Below are positions 27,220-34,001 of a stretch of DNA of 64,000 bases, piece after piece (position 1 is the stretch's first letter; each line of letters starts with the position of its first letter). Position numbers and translations under genes: made by a program. Source of the stretch: Epilithonimonas hispanica (GTDB lineage: Bacteria; Bacteroidota; Bacteroidia; Flavobacteriales; Weeksellaceae). Below the pieces are notes generated by a model. The model searched no databases, was not told the origin of the DNA, and saw only the letters and a list, made by a program, of their open reading frames with translations. The DNA lies in the NCBI RefSeq assembly GCF_003385395.1, contig NZ_QNUG01000002.1, forward strand, positions 62,001 to 126,000. Reading direction: 5' to 3'.

Positions 27220-28488
27220 TTATTCAGTTCTTAATGCTTCGATTGGTTTGATTTTTACCGCTCGTTGTGCCGGAATCAATCCGATTACCAAGCCTAGGAA
27301 AATCATTATTCCCATTGCAGAAAAGACATTCCCGTAATCTACAGTTGGATTACTGAAAGGGAAAGCATCATTGTTCATTGTTGCAATATTTAGAATGATC
27401 AAAAGAAAAATTCCTGATAAAAATCCTAACAATCCTGATGATAAAGTAATCACCACACTTTCCAACAAAATCTGATTTCTAACTTCTGCCGGTTTTGCAC
27501 CCAAAGCTCTTCTGATACCTATTTCTTTGGTTCTTTCTTTTACTGTAATTAATAAAATATTAGAAATAGCGATAACACCTGCTAGGATTGTCAATGTTCC
27601 TACAACTATTGTCAGTAACTGCATTCCTGTAAGAAATCCTGTTACCTTTTTGAATTCTTTAGCGAGGTTAAAAGTCCCAAAAGCATTAGTATCTTCTGGT
27701 GAAACGTGATTGATTTTTTTCAATTCATCTTTCACTTTTGTTTCAATTATTGCAGCTTCTGCATTGGGTTTACCAACGATAGCCATAAAGCCAATTTTAT
27801 CTCCTTCATTGTACATCCCAGAATAAGTTGAAAACGGAATATACGCACCATTATCACTTTCCATCCCTCCACCTCTTGGAACTCTGAAAACACCTATAAC
27901 ATTGAAAAATATACCTTTCAGATTGACTGATTTACCAATCGGATTTTCATTTTTTTTGGCATCAAATAGATTTTTATAAATCTCCTCTCCTATTACAATT
28001 ACTTTCTTTTTCCCTTGGATATCCGCATCATTGATAAATCTTCCGAACAATAATTTCTTCTTAGAAATCTGATTACCTACAGGAAAATCTCCGGTAATCA
28101 TATACGTATTTTTCTTTCCGTTTCTGGAGATCTGTTCGCCAGCAGTTCCAAAATTACCTCTCACACTCTGAGGAGAGATATAATCTACTTCCGGAATCTT
28201 CTTCGTAATGTAATCTATATCTTTCAGATGGAGATCCATTTTTCTACCTTTTGCAAAGCCCTCGTAAGGGATATTGGTACTTTGTGGCCAAAGAAATATT
28301 GAGTTGGTTGCAAAGCCTGAAAATAACTTATTAAAACCATTCTCCATACCTTTTGCCGCACCTAATAAACTCACATACAAAAACATTCCCCAACCTACGC
28401 CTATCATTGTAAGAAACGTTCTGAGCTTATTATTCCGAAGGGAGTAATAAATTTCTTGCCAAGTATCTCTTTTGAAAAGTATATTCAT
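27220..28488 (-). CDS. MacB/FtsX-type ABC transporter permease (second of two)
   Basis: A 422-residue permease with a helix at about 20-45 (LRTFLTMIGVGWGMFLYVSLLGAAKGM), a large periplasmic MacB_PCD domain, and three helices in a C-terminal FtsX domain. It ends with the family-typical QRAVKIKPIEALRTE. Unlike true MacB it has no fused ATPase; that is the separate 233-residue protein. It is about the same size as the neighbouring permease at 28555, and both end in IKPIEALRT, so they probably arose by duplication and work as a heterodimer (inferred). Confidence 0.92.
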   Translation of the reverse strand: MNILFKRDTWQEIYYSLRNNKLRTFLTMIGVGWGMFLYVSLLGAAKGMENGFNKLFSGFATNSIFLWPQSTNIPYEGFAKGRKMDLHLKDIDYITKKIPEVDYISPQSVRGNFGTAGEQISRNGKKNTYMITGDFPVGNQISKKKLLFGRFINDADIQGKKKVIVIGEEIYKNLFDAKKNENPIGKSVNLKGIFFNVIGVFRVPRGGGMESDNGAYIPFSTYSGMYNEGDKIGFMAIVGKPNAEAAIIETKVKDELKKINHVSPEDTNAFGTFNLAKEFKKVTGFLTGMQLLTIVVGTLTILAGVIAISNILLITVKERTKEIGIRRALGAKPAEVRNQILLESVVITLSSGLLGFLSGIFLLIILNIATMNNDAFPFSNPTVDYGNVFSAMGIMIFLGLVIGLIPAQRAVKIKPIEALRTE

Positions 28489-28554
28489 TTTAGTTGATAG
28501 TTGATGGTTTTTAGTTGATAGTTTAGGATTCTTTTATCTTTATTCTTGTTTCTT

Positions 28555-29784
28555 TTAATCTGTCCTAAGTGCTTCGATTGGTTTGATTTTCGAAGCTTTA
28601 TAAGCCGGAACAAATCCTGCAATAGCGCCGGAAAGCACCAAACAGAAGAATGCAGCAGCAATTAATCCCCAGCCTACTGATGGCTCTGTGATGAAGAAAT
28701 CTTCTAGGTTATTCCCAATTAATTTCAAAGCCAAAACACCTAACCCTACTCCAACGAATCCAGAAATCACAGTAATCACAATACTTTCTTGTAAAATCAA
28801 AGCTACAATTCCTGCTGGTTTTGCACCAATTGCTTTTCTTACACCAATTTCCTTAGTTCTTTCTTTGATGATGTAAACCATTATATTACTGATTCCAATG
28901 ATTCCCGCCAACAAAGTTCCAAGCCCAATAAACCCAACAACAGCAGTAATTACGAACAAGAAGGCAAAAGAATCTTGCGTGTTTTTCGCATTATTACTTA
29001 CTCTAATTCCTTGTTGGTCATCTGGAGAAATCTGATGTCTCGCTCTAATATTTTTCTCTAATTGATCTCCGTATTTCACACCTTCATCCGGCGTCATAGT
29101 TGGATTATAAGAAAGCATTACTGTACTGATTGTGTCAGAACTTTTCTTCATCTGCTGCAATGTATGAAGCGGAATAGAAATATGTCGCTCGTCCCAATCA
29201 CCACCTGGATCAGAGAAAACGCCAACAACTTTGAACATCGTTCCATTGATTTCCAAATCTTTTCCAATAGGATTTCCATCACGGATTAGATCTCGCCAAA
29301 CCATTCTTCCAATGGATGCCACATTTTGTTTCAGTTCGTTATCTCTTTCGTTGATATAACGTCCGTCAATCATTGTTCTGTTTTCAAGAAATTTTTCGTC
29401 TCCCAAAACTCCATTGATTTGATAACTGCCACTTTCCTTACCATATTTAACCGTAAGACTGGTTGTATATCTTGGCGAAGCATATTCTAATTTACCTTTG
29501 CTTTCTTTCACAATCGCATCAAAATCATCATTATTAAAAGTAATGGTTCTATCAGATTGCAAACCTGCGTAAGGAATAGTAGTTTTCCCACCCCAAACCA
29601 TTATCAGATTGGTTGCATCTCTTGTAAATGCTTTCGCAAATGAGTTATTAAGTCCGTTTCCAATTCCAAATAAAACAATGAAAATGAAAAGACCCAACGC
29701 AACCGTAAAACCAGAAAGCACCGTCCGCAATACATTACTGCGAATAGAACTAAATATCTCTTGCCAGCGGTCTAAATCAAACAT
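28555..29784 (-). CDS. MacB/FtsX-type ABC transporter permease (first of two)
   Basis: A 409-residue permease with the same layout as its neighbour: N-terminal helix (SNVLRTVLSGFTVALGLFIFIVLFGIGNG), periplasmic MacB_PCD domain, three C-terminal helices, and the ending YKASKIKPIEALRTD. The conserved coupling segment IKERTKEIGVRKAIGAKPAGI before the second helix is near identical in the paralogue. It is the second gene of the ATPase-permease-permease-adaptor unit. The exported substrate is unknown; macrolides, peptides and lipoproteins are known for relatives. Confidence 0.92.
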   Translation of the reverse strand: MFDLDRWQEIFSSIRSNVLRTVLSGFTVALGLFIFIVLFGIGNGLNNSFAKAFTRDATNLIMVWGGKTTIPYAGLQSDRTITFNNDDFDAIVKESKGKLEYASPRYTTSLTVKYGKESGSYQINGVLGDEKFLENRTMIDGRYINERDNELKQNVASIGRMVWRDLIRDGNPIGKDLEINGTMFKVVGVFSDPGGDWDERHISIPLHTLQQMKKSSDTISTVMLSYNPTMTPDEGVKYGDQLEKNIRARHQISPDDQQGIRVSNNAKNTQDSFAFLFVITAVVGFIGLGTLLAGIIGISNIMVYIIKERTKEIGVRKAIGAKPAGIVALILQESIVITVISGFVGVGLGVLALKLIGNNLEDFFITEPSVGWGLIAAAFFCLVLSGAIAGFVPAYKASKIKPIEALRTD

Positions 29785-29824
29785 TTTCTTTAATTATTAT
29801 TGATGAATTGTTAATTATTATTTT

Positions 29825-29868
29825 TTGTCAGACTGAGGTTCTCTTCCAATTTGTCAGGCTGAGGCTCT
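29825..29868 (+). repeat. Two tandem copies of TTGTCAGnCTGAGGnTCTC
   Basis: TTGTCAGACTGAGGTTCTC at 29825-29843 and TTGTCAGGCTGAGGCTCTC at 29851-29869 differ at two positions and lie between the ATPase and permease genes of the exporter operon. They resemble small dispersed repeats of flavobacterial genomes. Confidence 0.55.
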
Positions 29869-29879
29869 CGAAGCCTTTA

Positions 29880-30581
29880 TTATAATACGATTTGATTGAT
29901 GAATTCATCACTTTCTATTCTGCCATCTTTCAGGACAACATTCCGTTTAGTTTGTGCTGCAACATCATTTTCGTGAGTTACTACAACAATTGTTTTTCCT
30001 TCGTTATTGATTTCCTGAAGCAGTTTCATTATGTCGTGAGTCGTTTTAGAATCCAACGCTCCGGTTGGTTCATCGGCAAGGATTAATTTCGGTTCAGAGA
30101 TTAAGGCTCTTGCAATGGCAACTCTTTGTTTTTGTCCTCCGGAAAGTTCACTCGGAAGGTGTTCTGCCCATTCTTTTAATCCAACTTTCTCCAGATATTC
30201 CAAAGCTTTTTTGGTTCTTTCTTTTCTGGAAACATTTTGATAATATAATGGAAGTGCTACATTTTCCAGCGCAGTTTTATAATTAATCAAATTAAACGAC
30301 TGAAAAATAAATCCAATGAAACGGCTTCTATATTCCGCCGCTTTTACTTCTGTAAGATGTTTGATGGGAACGCCGTCCAATTCATAAACACCATTATCAG
30401 CTTCATCCAATATTCCGATGATATTAAGCAAAGTCGATTTTCCGGAACCGGAACTTCCCATTATAGAAACAAACTCGCCTTGTTGAATGTTTAGGTTAAT
30501 ACCTTTCAGCACGTGAAGTTTGCTCTTACCTGTATCGTAAGATTTGTTGACATCTTCTATTTTCAGAATCGGATGAGACAT
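29880..30581 (-). CDS. ABC transporter ATP-binding protein (LolD/MacB type)
   Basis: A 233-residue ATPase with Walker A GSSGSGKST (42-50), signature LSGGQKQRVAIARAL, Walker B LILADEPTGALD, and switch histidine VVVTHE. It matches the MacB/LolD class that drives FtsX-type permeases by a mechanotransmission cycle. It is the first gene of the exporter operon, 95 bases before the first permease. Confidence 0.95.
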   Translation of the reverse strand: MSHPILKIEDVNKSYDTGKSKLHVLKGINLNIQQGEFVSIMGSSGSGKSTLLNIIGILDEADNGVYELDGVPIKHLTEVKAAEYRSRFIGFIFQSFNLINYKTALENVALPLYYQNVSRKERTKKALEYLEKVGLKEWAEHLPSELSGGQKQRVAIARALISEPKLILADEPTGALDSKTTHDIMKLLQEINNEGKTIVVVTHENDVAAQTKRNVVLKDGRIESDEFINQIVL

Positions 30582-30709
30582 TGTCTGGATTTTACATGAT
30601 AAGTAATCGTGAGTTGATAAATGTTACACCAAAAAAAATAAAAACGCTAAAAAATGAAGAATAGATGGCAATTCTTTTATTACATTATATGCTATATTGA
30701 AGAGTTTAA

Positions 30710-30762
30710 TGAACAAAAAAAATTTCCACGCTTGAAAAACAAATTTTTCTAACGTGGAAATT
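30710..30762 (-). terminator. Terminator downstream of the HU-like gene
   Basis: A perfect 10-bp stem, AATTTCCACG (30721-30730) with CGTGGAAATT (30753-30762), and a run of seven T on the minus strand immediately after. It ends the HU/XRE-side transcript. Confidence 0.85.
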
Positions 30763-30795
30763 ATATTTTCCTGCTTAGGAAAAAGAAGAGGGATG

Positions 30796-31179
30796 TTATT
30801 CTTTTTCGAATTTTAAGGTTTGTTGCATCTCCTTAAGTTTTTTCCCTGGTGTGAAGACCAGCTTTGTACTCCTAATAGCTGTGGCACTTACGTCCTTACT
30901 GGTATCTTTTCCGTCGCTGCTTACATTGAGCCTTAGGGATCCTAGTTCTCCCAAGCGCACTATCTGGCTATCGGATAACTCTTCTGTGATTACATCTACC
31001 ATAGCATACAGTACGGCACGGATGTCTGCACCACTCACGGTGCTTATCTTTTCTATGCTTTTTGTAAGTTGTTCCAGATTCTTTTCTCCTGTGAAGACAG
31101 ATGTTGCATAATATTTTTTCACACCACCACCTGCAACACCAGGTTGACCTTTTTCAATGACTTTGTACTTTACACTCAT
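30796..31179 (-). CDS. HU-family DNA-binding protein (HU-HIG type)
   Basis: A 127-residue histone-like protein of the Bacteroidota-specific HU-related class (MSVKYKVIEKGQPGVAGGGVKKYYA at the start, then an HU core with LGELGSLRLNV). Such proteins often lie near capsule loci or variable regions and bind DNA. It follows the XRE gene on the same strand after 79 bases, beside the bacteriocin locus, and may be a chromatin-type regulator; this is inferred. Confidence 0.88.
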   Translation of the reverse strand: MSVKYKVIEKGQPGVAGGGVKKYYATSVFTGEKNLEQLTKSIEKISTVSGADIRAVLYAMVDVITEELSDSQIVRLGELGSLRLNVSSDGKDTSKDVSATAIRSTKLVFTPGKKLKEMQQTLKFEKE

Positions 31180-31258
31180 AATTTGTGTTTTTTAAAATTA
31201 ATATTTAGTGATTTACATAATTTAAAAGTACAAATTATTTATATACAAAAACAAATTG

Positions 31259-31597
31259 TTAATTTTTTTCTAGCATATTTTTCAGCAAACTTATTTGTTG
31301 GTCTTTGCTTTTCAAGAGTTCTTCAAAAACATTTTTAGGAATGGTTATATATTGGCTATCGTCTGATTGATTTTGTAACACTGAATCTTGGAATTTCAAA
31401 TTATCAATATCTTCTTTGATATCTTCTATTGGAACTTCTAAAACAGAAGAAATACGTCGCCATTCATCGTCAGAAATTGGTGAAAGTCCTTTTTCTTTTC
31501 GTGATAATGTTGTTTGCTCTACTCCTATTTGTTTAGCCAGTTTTTCTTGTGTATAGCCTTTAGTTTTTCTTACGGAAATTAGTTTTATTTGTATCAA
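31259..31597 (-). CDS. XRE-family helix-turn-helix regulator beside the bacteriocin genes
   Basis: A 112-residue DNA-binding protein with an N-terminal lambda-repressor-like HTH (ISVRKTKGYTQEKLAKQIGVEQTTLSRKEKG, residues about 7-37). A C-terminal part (NVFEELLKSKDQQISLLKNMLEKN) could form a short coiled coil for dimerisation. The only usable start is TTG at 31597, because stop codons precede it. It is divergent from the two bacteriocin precursor genes with a 247-base shared control region and may repress or activate them. Confidence 0.85.
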   Translation of the reverse strand: MIQIKLISVRKTKGYTQEKLAKQIGVEQTTLSRKEKGLSPISDDEWRRISSVLEVPIEDIKEDIDNLKFQDSVLQNQSDDSQYITIPKNVFEELLKSKDQQISLLKNMLEKN

Positions 31598-31618
31598 TAT
31601 TATTTATGTTTTCTTTTG

Positions 31619-31626
31619 CAAAGATA
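31619..31626 (-). promoter_or_regulatory. -7 box of the XRE gene
   Basis: TATCTTTG on the minus strand matches TAnnTTTG, 22 bases before the TTG start codon. No well-placed -33 TTG was found. Confidence 0.45.
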
Positions 31627-31690
31627 AAGATTGTATTAAAAAATACACCGACTGACAAAGGACTTTAAGCCTTTTTAACATATGCTTAAT

Positions 31691-31702
31691 ATATGCGCAT
31701 AT
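31691..31702. promoter_or_regulatory. Perfect 12-bp palindrome in the bacteriocin control region
   Basis: ATATGCGCATAT is a perfect inverted repeat between the XRE gene and the first precursor gene, flanked by ttaat and taaaa. Its size and place fit an operator for a dimeric helix-turn-helix protein such as the adjacent XRE regulator. Confidence 0.4.
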
Positions 31703-31844
31703 TAAAATCCCATGAAAAATTCTGCCCTCTGTTGTATGATTTAAAATTTAACCACAATTTAGCAACCAAGAAAACACAAGTGCACGACATGTTATTTTTA
31801 GTGTAAACAACAAATAATTATTAATTTTTTTAAACATTAAAAAA

Positions 31845-32006
31845 ATGAATTTAAAGAATTTAAATGTTCAGGAAATGAACATGCAAGAGTTAAAATCAAC
31901 AGAAGGTGGGAAAGCCTTACCATGGCAAATTTCAATAGCCTTATGGGTTTACGACAACTGGGATGATATTACAAAAGGTAATCAACGATTTAAAGACACA
32001 CATTAA
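31845..32006 (+). CDS. Class II bacteriocin precursor with double-glycine leader (peptide 1)
   Basis: A 53-residue peptide. Residues 1-22 form a double-glycine leader (MNLKNLNVQEMNMQELKSTE then GG), with hydrophobic residues at the spacing expected for C39 peptidase recognition (L16 and nearby). The predicted mature peptide is 31 residues, starts KALPWQIS, has three tryptophans, a hydrophobic middle and a charged tail ending FKDTH. It is too short for ordinary gene finders. An A-rich leader precedes the ATG. The second precursor begins 12 bases later, and a C39-domain transporter is encoded downstream, so secretion with leader removal is expected. Confidence 0.8.
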   Translation: MNLKNLNVQEMNMQELKSTEGGKALPWQISIALWVYDNWDDITKGNQRFKDTH

Positions 32007-32018
32007 AAATTAAAAAAA

Positions 32019-32168
32019 ATGAAATTTACAGAATTAACACAGACCGAACTTAAAACGATTAATGGTGGTGGAAGAATTGCTGAAGCTGTAGGATATTACG
32101 GAACTGCTTTTTTCTATTATTTCCTTGGGTACAATAATAGAGAGGATATAGTTAAAAGTCCCTATTAA
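32019..32168 (+). CDS. Class II bacteriocin precursor with double-glycine leader (peptide 2)
   Basis: A 49-residue peptide. The leader is MKFTELTQTELKTINGG (1-17), with the consensus E-L-x-x-I-x-G-G. The predicted 32-residue mature part is GRIAEAVGYYGTAFFYYFLG + YNNREDIVKSPY; it has a hydrophobic aromatic helix, a small-residue AxxxG motif (Ala21 to Gly25) of the kind used in helix pairing of two-peptide bacteriocins, and a charged tail. It follows peptide 1 by 12 bases and ends just before a terminator, so the two are made together in similar amounts. Two-peptide action is inferred. Confidence 0.8.
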   Translation: MKFTELTQTELKTINGGGRIAEAVGYYGTAFFYYFLGYNNREDIVKSPY

Positions 32169-32182
32169 TAAAACTTAAAAGA

Positions 32183-32214
32183 ATAAGGCTGTTTTGATTT
32201 TAAAACAGCCTTAT
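32183..32214 (+). terminator. Terminator or attenuator after the bacteriocin precursor genes
   Basis: A perfect 13-bp stem, ATAAGGCTGTTTT with AAAACAGCCTTAT, around a six-base loop, 15 bases after the stop of peptide 2. It should make the precursor transcript abundant and limit read-through into the transport genes. The T-run after it is weak. Confidence 0.75.
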
Positions 32215-32231
32215 ATAATACGAATTACCAA

Positions 32232-32708
32232 ATGAAATTTGAGAAAAACGCCTATATACATGTTATCTTTTTTTCTATTATCAGTATTATTTACAGTATT
32301 ATTTCGTCTGAAATTATAGAATATTTAAAAGTTGCTTCTAAAGTAAAGTTTATACCATTCAAAAATTTAATGCAGGAAATATTGCTAAGTTTAATTTTCG
32401 CTCCTATTATAGAAACATTATTTTTCCAGTTTACGGTTTACTACTTTATTTATTACATCAAAAAAAAAGTTCCAAATTTCACTTTAAAAAAAAATACATT
32501 TCTGCTACTTTACGTAATAACATCTGGTTTACTTTTTTCAATAAGTCATAGTTATTCTTTTTACTATATACTTTTAATGTTTATTCCAGGTGGAATTCTA
32601 GCTTACTCATTTTATTTTTTTAAAACAAAATTTACCTATCCCATTTTCTATACTTTCCTCATTCATTTCCTACATAATTTATTTGCATTCACTTGGAATA
32701 GAATGTAA
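32232..32708 (+). CDS. CPBP-family membrane protein (immunity or processing candidate)
   Basis: A 158-residue protein with four to five membrane helices. It resembles CPBP (Abi/CAAX) proteases: motif 1 appears as APIIETLFFQ, where most members have EExxxR; motif 2 is FSISH (FxxxH); motif 3 is HFLHN (HxxxN). Thus one glutamate and both histidine motifs are kept, but the second glutamate and the arginine are replaced. In lactic bacteria such proteins are encoded beside class II bacteriocins and give self-immunity. Base composition is very A/T-rich compared with surrounding genes. Immunity is the preferred but unproven role. Confidence 0.72.
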   Translation: MKFEKNAYIHVIFFSIISIIYSIISSEIIEYLKVASKVKFIPFKNLMQEILLSLIFAPIIETLFFQFTVYYFIYYIKKKVPNFTLKKNTFLLLYVITSGLLFSISHSYSFYYILLMFIPGGILAYSFYFFKTKFTYPIFYTFLIHFLHNLFAFTWNRM

Positions 32709-32724
32709 TAATTGCTTTTTTATA

Positions 32725-32925
32725 ATGAATCATTCAAAATATAAATACATTTTTCTTTTTTTTGGTGTCATATATCTAATTGACGGTTTTTTCACTTTAT
32801 TTTCTACTGATAGTGGCAATTATTTTCACTTTGGATTTTCCTTTACCAAAACTCAAGAAATATTAAAACAATTCCTTACTTCATCAATTTTACTTTTGTT
32901 TTATTGGTACAATAGAAAAAAATGA
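32725..32925 (+). CDS. Small two-helix membrane protein in the bacteriocin locus
   Basis: A 66-residue protein. The ATG at 32725 is chosen because it follows the CPBP gene by 16 bases and has an A-rich leader, whereas a longer frame would overlap that gene. Two hydrophobic stretches (YIFLFFGVIYLIDGFFTLF and FLTSSILLLFYWY) flank a short polar loop, and the C-terminus is basic. The stop overlaps the adaptor start as ATGA. No family is recognised. Position and shape fit a bacteriocin immunity protein. Confidence 0.6.
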   Translation: MNHSKYKYIFLFFGVIYLIDGFFTLFSTDSGNYFHFGFSFTKTQEILKQFLTSSILLLFYWYNRKK

Positions 32926-34001
32926 AAAACACTATTTATATTGGTATTCTTTTTCTAATCATTTCTACTTTACTTGCTTTACCTCTTATACAAATCCCTA
33001 TCTCATCCTCTTCACGTGGTGTAGTGCGATCTGTGGAAGAAAACACTCAAATTTCTGCGGTGGTTTCGGGCAAAATAGTTTACAGCAAACTAGAAAAGAA
33101 TAACCAAACCGTACAAAAAGGCGACACACTTCTCATTGTAACCGCAGAGCAGCTAGACACACAAAAGCAGCTACAAACCAACCAAAGTTCAGATTATGCT
33201 ACTCAACTATCAGACCTTACAAAAATTTCTCACGGTAACTTCAGTGGTTTACAAACCGGACAATACCAGAGAGAGGTGTCTGCTATGCAGGAAAAAATCG
33301 CAGAAGTACAAACTCAGCTATCTCTAGCTCAGAAAGATTATGATAGAGCTCTAAAACTAAATAATCAAGGCGTAATACCCAAAGCAGAATATGATAAATT
33401 CCACTATAATCTGCAAGGTCTAAAGAATCAGATTGCCAATATTCGTGAACAGCAGATCGCCCAATGGCAAGCACAAAAACGAGAAACAGAAAGACAATTG
33501 CGTTCTGTAGATTCAGAAATCCAAAGAATCGGCCAAGAGCAGAAAAACTATATCGTTACAGCACCAGTTTCTGGAAGATTGATTAATTTTTCGGGAATAC
33601 AAAAAGGGAACTTTTTAGTTCAAGGTACACCTATTGGAGAAATATCGCCAGATCATTTTCTAGTAGCCGAATGTATGGTCTCTCCAAAAGACATTGGCTT
33701 TATCCAAAAAGGACAAAATGTGAAATTCCAAATAGATACCTACAACTACAACCAATGGGGACTTGTGGATGGAAAAGTAACAGACGTTGACCAAAACATA
33801 ACAGTTAATCAACAAACAGGAGAATCATACTTCAAAGTTCGTTGCCAGATGGATAAGAATTACCTGCAACTTAAAAATGGTTTTCGGGGTAACATTGGCA
33901 AAGGAATGACTTTTACTACACGCTTTCATCTAATAGACAGAACGCTTTGGCAATTGCTTTTTGACAGAGTAGATGATTGGTTCAACCCAAATCTGAAATA
34001 A
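32922..34001 (+). CDS. HlyD-family adaptor of the bacteriocin exporter
   Basis: A 359-residue membrane-fusion protein. It has one N-terminal membrane helix (about 6-24), a split lipoyl domain (SAVVSGKIVYSKLEKNNQTVQKGDTLLIV and later YIVTAPVSGRLINFSG), and a coiled-coil hairpin rich in Gln between about 85 and 205. Start and stop overlap the neighbouring genes (ATGA and TAATG), which indicates tight coupling. It connects the peptidase transporter to the TolC protein and is clearly different from the MacA-like adaptor at 25990. Confidence 0.92.
   Translation: MKNTIYIGILFLIISTLLALPLIQIPISSSSRGVVRSVEENTQISAVVSGKIVYSKLEKNNQTVQKGDTLLIVTAEQLDTQKQLQTNQSSDYATQLSDLTKISHGNFSGLQTGQYQREVSAMQEKIAEVQTQLSLAQKDYDRALKLNNQGVIPKAEYDKFHYNLQGLKNQIANIREQQIAQWQAQKRETERQLRSVDSEIQRIGQEQKNYIVTAPVSGRLINFSGIQKGNFLVQGTPIGEISPDHFLVAECMVSPKDIGFIQKGQNVKFQIDTYNYNQWGLVDGKVTDVDQNITVNQQTGESYFKVRCQMDKNYLQLKNGFRGNIGKGMTFTTRFHLIDRTLWQLLFDRVDDWFNPNLK

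Noticed and set aside
31738-31844. A further small precursor peptide upstream of peptide 1
   Set aside because: The only ATG frames there stop after a few codons and lack a GG motif.
32683-32925. 80-codon version of the small membrane protein
   Set aside because: The first 14 codons lie inside the CPBP gene in another frame; the ATG at 32725 with normal spacing is more likely.
33977-34001. Longer N-terminus for the peptidase transporter
   Set aside because: Eight extra residues would overlap the adaptor gene by 25 bases; the ATG at 34001 gives the usual N-terminus of C39 transporters just before QHDIKDCGAAC.
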